In this document: one piece after another, positions 35,092-45,601 of the stretch | Numbering within the stretch: the stretch's first letter is position 1 | How the letters are laid out: each line of letters starts with the position of its first letter | Assembly (NCBI GenBank): GCA_030710605.1 | Contig: CP092874.1 | Coordinates: forward strand, 73,969,044 to 74,033,043 | Reading direction: 5' to 3' | DNA: 64,000 nt | DNA from: Cordylochernes scorpioides | Lineage: Eukaryota > Arthropoda > Arachnida > Pseudoscorpiones > Chernetidae | Translations under genes and position numbers: made by a program | Notes under the pieces: generated by a model | What the model was told of the DNA's origin: nothing | What the model saw: only the letters and a program-made list of their open reading frames with translations | The model's database searches: none

Positions 35092-35945
35092 CAATCTTCG
35101 CCAAAGTCAGGTGTGCCAAGTGCTGTTAAATCTTTGTCTCAAAATACTGTATTTACATTTAAAAAAATAAACAATAATATTTTTAAACCGTCATCATTTT
35201 TCTTAAATAAAAAAAAGTAAAAAATCAAATTCAATCATAAATTAGTAAATTAAGGTTCAGATTCCATATACCTCTAAAGGAAATACAAGTATGTTATACT
35301 ACTTGTTCCTTCCCTAATATAGGATCTCATCGGCTCGATTTAAAATTCAATTCTGCAAGTCATCAAGGTGATCAAAAAATTTCATTGATTAGTTAGAAAA
35401 ATAATGTAACAGTCCTTGTCAGTATATACAATGTTCTTGGTTCCAGAATAACTTTACTAAGCGCCGCTCAAAAAGAGCAACCTAGCTTATGATATTTATA
35501 ACAATGATTAATATATGTAAAGGTTATTCACATATTAAACAAAGTTTCAAATGCGAGATTCGATCCTGGTTCATGACTGTCGGGAATCGAGGGTTTTTAC
35601 TACTCGTCCACCGACTTCTATTTTTAAAAAAATGTCAAAATGTGTAAAAAAAGAAAATATAGGAAAATATCAGGAAGTAACTCTTAATCACATACAAACA
35701 ACACGTACCATCGCTTTAGAGAATTTCGGGAACAATTTACTTTTCTTCTTCTAGGTAACAATTGCCATTGTGTGTGTGTGTGCGCGAGCAATTATAAATA
35801 GTTTTATAATAAATCTCTCAGAATTGAACAAATAAAGTTTAAATAAATTTCTTCGGAATTGAAAAATATACTAAAGTTATCTCTTCTTATTACAGAATAT
35901 TTCCTATAATATTGAATATAAAATTGAAATATATAGATATTTTGA
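35092..35945 (-). repeat. Tandem unit R7, tRNA deleted
   Basis: Starts like the other units, but sequence from the terminator A run (35,205-35,218) jumps straight to the AAAATCAAATTC block that normally lies some 300 bp beyond the tRNA. tRNA-His and its flank are therefore precisely missing. A second SINE family copy sits at 35,440-35,615. Confidence 0.7.
35440..35615 (-). mobile_element. tRNA-derived SINE, family 2, copy 1
   Basis: The minus strand starts near GTCGGTGGACGAGTAG, with a B box GGATCGAATCTCGCA at 35,553-35,567. The body GGTTGCTCTTTTTGAGCGGC matches the copy at 52,445-52,620. Confidence 0.55.
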
Positions 35946-36088
35946 TATAGATATAGAAAGATATTTTGACATTGTATTTACTGACAAGGATGTTGCTTTA
36001 TTTTTTTTTACTTTATCAACAAAATATTTTGATCACCTTGATGATTTGCAGAATTGCATTCAAATCGAGCTTATGAGATCCAATAATC
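35946..36088 (+). repeat. Inverted unit fragment at the array switch
   Basis: ATTGTATTTACTGACAAGGA, TGATCACCTTGATGATTTGC and GAGATCCAATAATC are the reverse complement of 35,310-35,430. Orientation therefore flips here. Confidence 0.7.
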
Positions 36089-36341
36089 AAGGTGTTATAA
36101 CATTTTAAAGTGTGTCAACAAAAAACTCAGCGCCACATAACGTCAACAGAATTAAGTTTTAAAAATATTTTTTTTATATTCAATGGGGAGAAAAAATTTG
36201 ATATATATATTTATATTATGGGCAAAAATAATTTTATTTTCTCCCCATTGAATATAACAAAATATTTTTAAAACTTAATTCTGTTGACGTTATGTGGCGC
36301 TTAGTTTGTTGTTGACACACTTTAAAATGCTATAATACCTT
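36089..36341. mobile_element. Palindromic foldback element
   Basis: Arms of about 107 bp (36,089-36,196 and 36,235-36,341) are inverted copies: CGCCACATAACGTCAACAGA against its complement, and CAATGGGGAGAAAA against TTTTCTCCCCATTG. The loop is about 38 bp. No coding capacity. Confidence 0.8.
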
Positions 36342-37032
36342 GATAAAGGTTGGCGTTAAGCCAACTGAAATATTGGTAAAATAAATGATATTTTAATCCA
36401 ATATATGCCTTTTTAATAAAAAAATAAAAAAATATAAAATAATTATTTCATCAGGAAACCCTCCATCAGCAGCAAATACAACAAATATCTACCTGAGCGA
36501 CCACCTTTTATCTGACTCAAAAATACTTAAACTGTCATAGCCTAGTTTACCGCCAGGAAAAACTTTGGTATCAATGTTTTTGGGTAAAATTCCATGGGGG
36601 GAAAGAAGACTTATTAAAGTCTTTGTGTAATTAGGAAATATTGTGTATTCATCATGAATAGAAAGTATTGAGAAGGCCTTGCCATCATTGATAGACCCTC
36701 CCAGCAGTTTTGCTAGTTTGATATACTAAACCGCTAAACTTATTGAATTGATTAGCCTTTATATTTCAGATATAGATAAAAAAAATATTAAATAACCTTA
36801 GTTTTGTTCACGATGTGGGAGGTAGTGATACATCATTTAAAACTTACTCAGCGTTTCTTTATATTCATTCGTCAAGTTGAAGCCACAGATCTTTCAAGGA
36901 AATCGTCATTTTTATAAATGAGTTTATCATTAACTCTGATTTGATTTTAAAGATACAAAGTTGAAATCTTCTTTATATCTTTCGATTTGATCTTCAATAA
37001 TATTGGAAGTATTTTGTGCAATAGATTGCACA
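36342..37032. other. Gene-free stretch with E-like relic
   Basis: GGTTGGCGTTAAGCCAACTGAAATATTGG (36,348-36,376) is shared with the 52 kb palindrome. A degenerate E fragment lies at 36,670-36,725. Nothing else is recognised. Confidence 0.45.
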
Positions 37033-37192
37033 TGTTGTTTCGTAATTAAACGTAAAACAACTCAAACTTGACCATGACTCTTCATTTAGCTCTTATTCTT
37101 CCCCTGGCCAACAACCAATGTCCAATTTATATACACATATATTTTTACATTATTCTTTAAAGAATACAAATCATCTATTTACATACACAACA
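37033..37192 (-). repeat. 3' LTR of the decayed gypsy
   Basis: On the plus strand it runs TGTTGTTTCGTAATTAAACG to TACACAACA. It aligns with 40,670-40,838 over most of its length, with a short central difference near 37,155. Confidence 0.85.
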
Positions 37193-37203
37193 CATCTCTC
37201 CTC

Positions 37204-38345
37204 TTAATAATACTCCAGTCGTTCTGGGGGTTTCCTGGCTCTCTGAGGTCTAGGACTGCGGACGGGCACTTGCACAGCGGCAGCCTCCGGCTTAGGACTG
37301 CAAGAGGGCACGTGCACAGCAGCAGTCCCCGGTCTAGGAGTACAAGATGGCACGCGCACAGCAGCAGGCTCCTCTTCGTTTCCTGATGTAACCTCTGGAA
37401 CGTCCACTTCACTTTCTTTCTGACTTCCACCTACAAGCTTCTCTCCTAATCTTCGAGGAAGTATCGAATTTCTTGTCTCCACTTGTTTCTTTCTCACGGG
37501 TCGCAATTGATTGATATGCCTCTTTTACACGAGGCCCTCGCAACCTATAAGGTAGTGACGGCAGCTCAATAATTTCAAAATGGTACCTTTTTTCCATTTA
37601 GGTTCAGTTGCATAATTGCGGAAATTAACCTCGCAACCTGTAGTAAACTGCTCCTGCCTTCTTACGGCCTCATGAAATACCTCTCGCGGATTTCCCATCT
37701 TGGTATTAAATTCAATAATATTGATCTTAAACTTCTCTTCATAAGAAGTTCCGCGGGGGATTCCTTTATTACAGTTTGGGGGAATGCTATATAGGCAAAT
37801 AAGAATCTTTGTAGATTCGTCTCTAAATAATCCTTCCCATTATTCTTTCCCAAAGAGTTTTTAAACTCTCTTAAATATCTCTCAGATAAACCATTTGTAC
37901 TAGGATTATACGGACTGGTCTTAGTGTGCCGTATACCATTCATTTTGGTAAATTGCTCGAATTCAGCGGAGGCAAACTGTCTTCCGTTATCTGTAACCAA
38001 AATTTCGGGCAATCCAAATTTGGCGAAAATTTCTCTAAGATGACTTATAATTGTTTTGCTGGTAATATCTTTGAGGATAAAAATTTCTATCCACTTTGGG
38101 TATGCGTCCACGAGAACCAAAAACATTCTTCCCATAAACGGACCCGCTAGATCAAGATGAAGTCGATGCCACGGTTTTTCGGGCCAAGTCCATTCCGAGA
38201 TGGTAGCCGGGGGCATGCTTGCCGATTCTTGGCATACTCTACATTCTCTAGTTAACTCCTCGATGTTACTGTCTATGCCTGGCCACCAAAAATACCGTCT
38301 GACAATCATCTTCATTTTAAAAATCCCAATGTGCATTTCATGCAA
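37204..38345 (-). pseudogene. Gypsy integrase and C-terminal tail
   Basis: Integrase core with MKMIVRRYFWWPGID, CRVCQ (zinc finger), WHRLHLDLAGPF (first Asp), VTDNGRQFASAEF (second Asp) and the Glu in SPYNPSTNGLSERYLREF. The frame is open from 38,345 to about 37,665, then shifts twice. The tail PQRARKPPERLEYY, ending at 37,204, is the typical end of this gypsy class. Confidence 0.88.
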
Positions 38346-38602
38346 GTATTTAAAATTAAAGATCTTAATTTTTGGGGAATTACCACTCTTTCACGCCATT
38401 GAAGACAACCAAACTCCAAACTTAATTCCTCATTGATCTTATAATAAGGAGCTAGTGGATTTTCCCTCGGTACCCTTGTGAATTTCCAGTTGCCTTCTCA
38501 AACATTCCTTAATACTATAGATAGTATTTTATCTCGGGACCTCTCATATGCCACCTCCCTAAAAAAGAACGGTACCTCATTCAACTTCCTGAGAAGAAGT
38601 AC

Positions 38603-39680
38603 CTAATCTTCATCAAGAGACTCCCTGACACTCGATTCTAAAGGAAGACGTGACAATGCGTTAACATTGGAATTATAAATAGTTTTTCGAAATTCCACAG
38701 TATAATTAAATGCAGCTAATTTTAATGACCATCTTTTAATTCTGGATGCTGCACATATGGGAATTGGTTTCTGAGGTAAAAATATATGCATTAATATATG
38801 TCTGTAATCAATACAAATTTTCGTCCAAGTAATAAAGAATTTCTCAACGCCATAAATTATGTTAACGCTTCCTTTTCTAGTTGAGAGTACCGTTTTTCAG
38901 CTTCAGTTAATGTTTAGAAGCAAAAGCTATAGGGCATTCTTCCTTTCTATCATTTTGTGACTCAGAATTACGCCTAGTCCATAGCTCGAATGCGTCACAA
39001 GTCAGAACCAATTCTTTGTTTGCATCGTAATGTGCCAAAACAGACTTATCAGTTAATAATGATTTACATTAAAAAAAAAAAAACATTCGATGTTCTTTCG
39101 TCCAATTCCATCTAATTTTTTTTCAAAAGTTGATAGAATGGCGCTACAATGTTTGCTATATTCTTTATGAATCTAGAATAATACATTAAGAGTCCTATGA
39201 AAGATCTCAATTGCCAAACATCTTTAGGTTCAGGCGCCTCTATAACTGCTTTAATTTTATTTTCTAATGGATGAAGTCCATATTTATCAATTTTAGGCCC
39301 TAAATATTCCACCGAATCCTTTTAAAATTTACATTTATCTCTGTTTAACTTTAAACCCTTTTCTTGCAATCTTCTAAACACTAGATCCAACTTTTGTTCA
39401 TGATCTTCAAAGTATTTTCCTGCAACCAAAATATCATCTATGTAGCAGGCTACCCCTGGCAAATCAGCAAATAGACCTTCCATAATCCTCTGAAATTTAT
39501 TTGGTGCTACCGCTACGTCATATGGTAGTATTTTATAAGAAAACAACCCCTTTGTTGTGTTTATATTAACAACAGCTTTGGCTTCTTCCGCTAACATTAC
39601 TTGTAAGTAAGCCTGTGATAGGTCTAGAGTCGAAAATACGGTGCTTCTAGATAATTTTGAACCTCGTATCGATCGTATCT
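38603..39680 (-). pseudogene. Gypsy reverse transcriptase and RNase H remnants
   Basis: Pieces in order: STVFSTLDLSQAYLQV and ILPYDVAVAPNKFQRIMEGL, active site YIDD (about 39,432-39,443), LRSFIGLLMYYSRFI, then RNase H tail RIKRWSLKLAAFNYTVEF. The N-terminal RT and protease are lost: gag sequence runs nearly straight into STVFSTLDLS near 39,700. Confidence 0.82.
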
Positions 39681-39773
39681 ATTGTAAAGCACAAATAATA
39701 ATCATCTACTGTTAAATTTATTGTGGCATCAGTTTCGCCCTGTACAGAATATGTAGAGTCCTCTTGTACAAAT

Positions 39774-40544
39774 TTACATCCCCACATTTTTACTAGCTTT
39801 GCAGACCCTACTTAAATGACCCAGTTTTTTATATTTAAAACAAGTCTTTGTTCTATGAGAGCAAACGTAGGACACGTATGAATGTCTTTCACCACATATA
39901 TAACACATTATTTCTCCTCTTTGCCTGAAGGGCCTATGATGCGCCGTACTATTATTGTACTCACCCTTTTTATCCTTTCCATTCACAGGGGAAATCTTGG
40001 CCATTAATTTATCTTGTAATTCTCTTGTATTTATCTCCGCCAGTTCGAACGAGATCGCCACTGCAAAAACTTTATCCAGGGTGACGTCGTCGTCCTCTTG
40101 TAGTAGCTTCTTTTGCAGGTTTTCCGACTTGATTCCAGCCACAAAACGGTCTCGCAACATGGTTCCCAGCATATCTCCGTAATTACAATTTATTGCTAAA
40201 TGTTTCAATTCCCTAAGATATTCCGAAATTGATTCTCCTTCCTGTTGAATTCTCTTCCAAAATCTGCATCGCTGTGGTATCACTTTCTTTTTTGGATCCA
40301 AATACAGCTTGATTCTTTGAATGATGGTATCATAGGGTTGTTCTTTCATTAGGCCCGGGAAGAAAAGGTCGTTTCCCAGCTTCAAAGTTTCAGAATCTAG
40401 TAGCGAGGTAAAAACCGGCACTTTCCTCTCCTCCTTCAGATCATTTGCCATAAAGGAAGCCTCAAATTTTTGTACAAAAAGATCGAAGGTATCCTCCACT
40501 GGGCTATAGCATCTAAAAGGTAGTATTAACGTTGAACTTGTCAT
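39774..40544 (-). CDS. Gypsy gag
   Basis: 256 open codons from the ATG at 40,542-40,544. Capsid-like helices (DLFVQKFEASFMAND, WKRIQQEGESISEYLRELKH, LRDRFVAGIKSENLQKKLL) precede a CCHC-type cluster: CYICGERHSYVSYVC and CFKYKKLGHLSRVCK. The first cluster is irregular. It is the only intact frame in this element. Confidence 0.82.
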   Translation of the reverse strand: MTSSTLILPFRCYSPVEDTFDLFVQKFEASFMANDLKEERKVPVFTSLLDSETLKLGNDLFFPGLMKEQPYDTIIQRIKLYLDPKKKVIPQRCRFWKRIQQEGESISEYLRELKHLAINCNYGDMLGTMLRDRFVAGIKSENLQKKLLQEDDDVTLDKVFAVAISFELAEINTRELQDKLMAKISPVNGKDKKGEYNNSTAHHRPFRQRGEIMCYICGERHSYVSYVCSHRTKTCFKYKKLGHLSRVCKASKNVGM

Positions 40545-40669
40545 GCTGAACTTTTCTACTCCTTTTTTTATCCAGATAGTTTCAAAGATGTAGTAGCTAT
40601 ACTTGCGTAGACGCCGTTTTCCTCAGCTTTTTACTGGCTCTGTAGATCCCGCATCCTCTTTGCCACTTT

Positions 40670-40838
40670 TGTTGTGTCGTAATTAGACGTACAACAACTC
40701 AAACTTGACCATGACTCTTTATTTAGCTCTTATACTTCCCCTGGCCAACAACCAATGTTCAATTTAAATACACATATATTTTTACACAATGAGGCTTTGA
40801 AGAATGCAAATAATCTTCATTTATTTACATACACAACA
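40670..40838 (-). repeat. 5' LTR of the decayed gypsy
   Basis: TGTTGTGTCGTAATTAGACG to TACACAACA on the plus strand. Its right edge abuts array sequence in inverted orientation. Confidence 0.85.
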
Positions 40839-41369
40839 GATAAGAAGAGATAACTTTAGTATATTTTTCAATTCCGAAGAAATGTATTTGAACTTTATTT
40901 GTTCGATTCTGAGACAATCATTATTAAACTATTTATAGTTTTCCGCGCGCGTTCACGCAAACATATTCCATAAATAAATAAATAATAGGAAAAATATATT
41001 CCAGAAATAAATTAAGTTACCAAGAAAAATATTCCAGAAATAAATCAAGTTAACAAGCAAAGTATTCCAGAAATAAATCGAAGTGCAACGCAAATATATT
41101 CCAAAAATGAATCAATGTATATATAACACAGGAAAAATTTATTTTATAAATAAATCAAGGTATCAGGCTAAATTGTTACCTATAAAAAAGTAAATTGTTC
41201 CCGAAATTCTCTAAAGCAATGTCACATGTCGTATATGTGATTAGATTTACTCCTTTCTCTTTCCCTCACATTTTGACATTGTATTTATTGACAAGGACTT
41301 TTACTTCATTTTTTTACCTAATCAATAAATAGTTTTTGATCACCTTGATGACTTGCAGAATTGCATTAT

Positions 41370-42027
41370 GAAACGAACCGATTTTATTATTTTATTTAAC
41401 AGTTGCAAAGACACGCCATATCCACAATTAGGATAAGTGCGTTTAAATCTGAAATTATATACAAATCAAATCATCGTAAAATTAACATAGTTATACATTG
41501 AGAAGCACGCAAATTACACATTCGATGTCAAATTTTGCATATAGTAATTAGAAATAGTAGCTTGAAATATGTACACCGTATAATCATGAAATGTGTACAC
41601 AAAATTGCCATTTACAACAGTTGGAACAATGTGTAGACCAAGTAAATTAATCGCCAACAGTCAATACTTTCGCCTCAAAATGTACAGCCTGCAGAATCTA
41701 TTAAACTTGATGTATTAGTCTTTATTATAAATAGCTTGTTTGGTATTTGTCAGGTAAAGTTGGTTTTCTTCCCTTAGATCAGAAGTTGATGGACAGTTTA
41801 TTAGAAGGTGTTCAGGGTTTTGTTCTACATTTCCACAAGTGCACGCAGGTGAACCAATTTTAACAATTTTAAACAAATATGTGTTGAAGTTACCATGTCC
41901 AGTAAAAAAATGGACGTTATAGAAGTTAGGGGTTGAACATATATATAGGAATTCTTGAAGTTCTGAAGAATCTATTGAAATTGTCATTAGCACTTCAATA
42001 GTATTCCTCAAATTTCTGTAAAATTCT
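41370..42027 (-). pseudogene. LINE 3' end (third family) inserted in an inverted unit
   Basis: The minus-strand frame 42,044-41,715 carries a LINE ORF2 tail: VHFFTGHGNFNTYLFKIVK and CTCGNVEQNPEHLLINCP. The unit sequence GAATTGCATT...CTGAGCCGATGAG is split by it, placing the borders near 41,370 and 42,027. The first codons of the open frame (MDLIGSE) are host unit sequence. The 3' UTR (41,375-41,714) is non-coding. Confidence 0.75.
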
Positions 42028-42317
42028 GAGCCGATGAGATCCAATAATAGGGTATGTATATTTCCTTTAGAGGTATTTAAAATATGAAGCTTAATTTACT
42101 AATTTATAATAGAGTTTATTTTGTTAGTTTCGTTCAGATATTTCACCCAATATATGTTATACCCCTAGAGTGTCGCTGTGTATGTTAGGTAGGGTCTGAA
42201 CCACTGATTTAGACAGTTGGGGAAATGCTAGACGCCGCGTCTAAGACCACGCCTTCAAACCCCACGTGACCACACTACGCTCTCCTTAAGTTGCCCTAAA
42301 AGTATCCTATGTCACCT

Positions 42318-42389
42318 GCCGTGATCGTCTAGTGGTTAGGACATTGCGTTGTGGCCTCAATAACCCAGGTTCGAATCCTGGTCACGGCA
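42318..42389 (+). tRNA. tRNA-His (GTG), copy 8, inverted, one stem mismatch
   Basis: The only plus-strand copy. It differs from the others by CTCAA instead of CGCAA in the 3' anticodon stem, giving a C-T mismatch. The anticodon and the rest are intact, and nine or ten T follow. It may be a pseudogene, or still fold. Confidence 0.88.
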
Positions 42390-42504
42390 CTTTTTTTTTT
42401 ACTTAAGAAAATTGTGCCGATTTACAAATATTATTTTTATTATTTTTTATGTGAATACAGTATTTTTGAGACAAATGTTTAACTGCACACCTGACTTTGG
42501 CGAA

Positions 42505-42735
42505 TATTGCAATATATGGATAGACTTTGATGCCTCACCTTGAGTACAGATTGGACCTGGCACCCTCAGACTTCTACTTGTTTGTAAGATTAAAGAGTTT
42601 TTTTTACGCGGTAAAACTTCTGAAATTATGCCATTTTACTCCATGCTGTTAGAGGGTGGTTTAGAGAGTTGGATAAGGCGTTTTACCAAAGTGAATTTTC
42701 AAGTTGGCAAGATCGCTGGATCAAATATGTAAAGA
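42505..42735 (+). pseudogene. mariner transposase fragment, inverted unit
   Basis: Plus-strand counterpart of the fragments in R1-R7, around LAPSDFYLF, with frameshifts. Confidence 0.6.
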
Positions 42736-43092
42736 AGGAAGATGAATATATTGGATGGTCCTTAGAGTTTCAATATTATAGCTTGTCAATAAAATATATT
42801 AGACTGACAGAACCGCTGAGCGTTCACCCCTCATGAGCTAGACACTCCAATTATTTAATAGAATATTATTTATTTAAAAGAATTATGCGCCCCATAAATA
42901 GTTAAAATTTACAAAAAAAAAAAAAAAAGGTTATTACGGATGGTTCAATCAATGTTCACCGAATCTTGTACTATTCCGAAATCACAATTTGCATTTAAAA
43001 AGTACCAATATAAGAATAACAATAAAATAAAAATATTTCTATGATTATTTAAAAAAAAGAGAGAACTTCATAGAATCAAATCTACTATCTTA

Positions 43093-43166
43093 TATTTAAT
43101 ATAGAGAAAATAGAGGTAACCTGGGCTCCTGGAGCGTAAATCGCCAACTACCCGGATATTTAATAT
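43093..43166 (+). mobile_element. Short retroposed insert with 14-bp duplication
   Basis: About 50 bp (AATAGAGGTAACCTGGGCTC, CTGGAGCGTAAATCGCC, AACTACCCGG) are flanked on both sides by ATATTTAATATAGA, which occurs once in sister units. The insert resembles the minus strand of the poly(A) SINE-like sequence at 63,589-63,745. Confidence 0.6.
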
Positions 43167-43836
43167 AGAACTTCGTTGTTTAATACAATCACTGAACTAA
43201 AAATGCTGCACGCTGATTGGTTAAGTAATCGACACTGATTGAAGTCAGGTGATAATAGAGAACCAAATATCTATCAAATAAGGTGAATACCAAATGTACA
43301 TAAATAAAAACACAGTCTTATATATACTATAGTAGATGATATTTGAAATCATTTAACTTATAGTTTTGAAAATAATTTTGAAGTCATTCTCTGAGGTATA
43401 TCAAGCTAATGATCATCAAATAAAAATACTGAACGTAGAAAATGTTGGTTGCTAGCGGTCTGAACCCGAGCCACAGTCGACATGTTAGAGGGGGTCTCAG
43501 TGAACTCTCTCTCCGAGCACTTTATCCAGATTAATATACTAACTCCTTATATACTATTGTATTATTGGCCATTAGTAATGTATTATTTAGTGTATTTTAT
43601 TTCCCTCTCACGCACAAAATGTTCCATAAATAAATCAAGGTATAACGCAAACAGTATTCTAGGTATCAGGTAAAATATTTCAAAATAAATCAAGGTATCT
43701 GGTAAAACATTCCAGAACCTTATGTTATATACTAGCCTGAAAATCGGTGTTGCGACTTCACCAGCTTAAACACATTTTTGACCAATTCAACCGATATTAT
43801 AAATTTCCTACTAGATGTTATGAAATCTAAGCCAGC

Positions 43837-43879
43837 CCTGTACTGATGAGGGTTAAAGTCCGAAAATATGGTATACAGG
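43837..43879 (+). ncRNA. Hammerhead ribozyme, intact core, inverted unit
   Basis: Same 43-nt ribozyme as at 32,613-32,655 on the other strand: CCTGTA/TACAGG stem I, CTGATGA, GAAA, cleavage triplet GTA. It is preserved in both array orientations while the other copies decayed. Confidence 0.7.
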
Positions 43880-44329
43880 TAGTCTTTTTGTTTTAATTTC
43901 CAGAACAGGTGTTGTGGCTCTTTATATATTATCACCATTACGTTTTGTTCCAGGGTGATGAACCAAAATACGCTGTATTAATTTCTGTAATCAAAATTGA
44001 TTTTTAATGAATTTTAAAGGGAAAGGTTCCACCTTTGGTACATATATTAAGGTATCAACCAAAATATATCCCAGAAATAAACCAAGTTATCAGAAAAAAC
44101 GTATTCCAAAAAAAAATAAATCAAGGTACTATGCAAATATATTGCCACGTGGAAAATTAGGGAAGACAAAAACTTCAGGAGGAAACAAAATTTATTTCAG
44201 GGAAGGACAAACTAAGAAAGGTAAACAAAAGATAAGCCACGAGGGGAATTTACAGAGTAGCAAAATATAAATATGAAAAAATGACCACTCTGTTAATAAA
44301 AATAATAAAATGAATAAATACTTGGTTAC

Positions 44330-44690
44330 AATATTCAGGAAATAAATCAAGGTATCACGAAAAAATATATAGAAATAAATCAAGGTATAACACAAAAACA
44401 TTCCAAAAATATATCAAGGTAACAGGCAAAAATTATTCCATAAATAAATCAAGGTATTACAAAAAAAAAATCCAGAAATATATCAAGGTGACACGCAAAC
44501 ATATTCCAGAAATACTGAAAAAATAGGCAAAACATATTCTAGAAATAAAATTCAAGTTAACAAGCAAAATATTCCTAGAATAAATAAAAGGACAATTCAA
44601 AAATAATACAAAAATAAATCAAGGTATATATAACACAGAAAAAATATATTCTAGAAATAAATCAAGGTATCAGGCTTACTTAGAAGAAGA
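44330..44690 (+). repeat. AT-rich minisatellite, inverted
   Basis: Tandem AGAAATAAATCAAGGTAT-CA-type units, the reverse complement of the block at 12,985-13,370. Confidence 0.8.
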
Positions 44691-45096
44691 AAAGTAAATT
44701 TCTCCCGTAATTCTCCAAAATGATGTCATGTGTTGTATATATGTGATTAGATTTACTCCTTGATCTTTCCCTATACTTTCTTTTTTTACACATTTTGAAA
44801 TTATATTTACTGACAAAGACTGTTACTTTATTTTTATAAATCGCAGGATTGCATTCTAAATCGAGCTAATGAAATCCAATAATAGGGAACGTATTTACTT
44901 TAAGGGTATTTGAAATCTGAACCTAAATTTATTAATTTATAATAGAGTTTGATTTGGTTAGTTTCGTTCAGATATTCATAGAATATTTCACCCAATATAT
45001 GTTCTACCCCTTAGAGTGTTGCTGTGTATGTTAGGTAGGGTCTGAACCACTGATTTAGATAGTTATTTAAAATATATTTATTTCACCTTTCAACTA

Positions 45097-45601
45097 TCTC
45101 TCTATATATAAAAGTCAATGTCTGTCTGTCTGTTGCGCGATAAACTCAAAAACTACTGAACCAATTGGTACCAAATTTTGCATGTCGCTTTTTATAAACC
45201 TGAGGAAAATTTTCGGCTACATTTTGATTAGTATTTTTGGCTATTTATTTTTTTCATTTGAAGTACTTTTTTTTTACGCGGAGTAATCCGGAATTGAATG
45301 AATACCCAAATATGGCCATTTTTCATAAGCATCGGTGGTTCAGGGGTAGAATGCTCGCCTGCCACGCGGGCAGGCCCGGGTTCGATTCCCGGCCGATGCA
45401 TTTTTTTTTTTACAATTTTTTAAATACCTAAACACTAATATAATACAATTTTTGCCATCACACACACTTTTTTCCTGTAGTTTATGTGTTACTTCTGTAT
45501 TGTTATTCTATGGCACTTCTAATATTTATTATTGATGTACTTTCAGTATGAAGGAAATTGCAATGGGGGAATTCTCGGGCGAAGCCGGGTCATACGTCTA
45601 G
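45097..45601 (+). mobile_element. Short Helitron-like element carrying tRNA-Gly
   Basis: This begins A|TCTCTCTATATATAAAAGTC and ends with the hairpin CTCGGGCGAAGCCGGG followed by TCATACGTCTAG|T. It is 505 bp with no protein gene. It interrupts an inverted array unit at 45,096. Confidence 0.65.
45329..45400 (+). tRNA. tRNA-Gly (GCC)
   Basis: A perfect 72-nt cloverleaf: acceptor GCATCGG/CCGATGC, D arm GTTC-AGGGGTA-GAAT, anticodon stem CTCGC/GCGGG (G-C pairs with one mismatch-free reading around loop CTGCCAC, anticodon GCC), T arm CCGGG-TTCGATT-CCCGG, discriminator A, then ten T. No intron. It lies entirely inside a Helitron-like element, so it may be a captured but still transcribable gene. 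Confidence 0.92.

Larger units (their letters stand above)
37033..40838 (-). mobile_element. Ty3/gypsy retrotransposon, decayed
   Basis: A 3.8-kb element bounded by LTRs of about 160-169 bp (37,033-37,192 and 40,670-40,838). A polypurine tract (AAGAGGAGAGATG) abuts the left LTR. The protease and RT N-terminus are deleted and the RT/RNase H region is broken by several stops. The LTRs differ at many sites, so it is old. No flanking duplication is visible (left flank GCACA, right flank GATAA). Confidence 0.88.
40839..45096 (+). repeat. Inverted array: one full unit and part of a second
   Basis: The landmarks of R1-R7 appear in reverse complement: head region (40,839-41,370), tRNA-His on the plus strand, mariner fragment, AT-rich spacer, hammerhead, and minisatellite. 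The start of another unit, which carries TAGACGCC-free flank up to GATTTAGATAGTTA, is then cut by a Helitron at 45,097. Confidence 0.8.
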
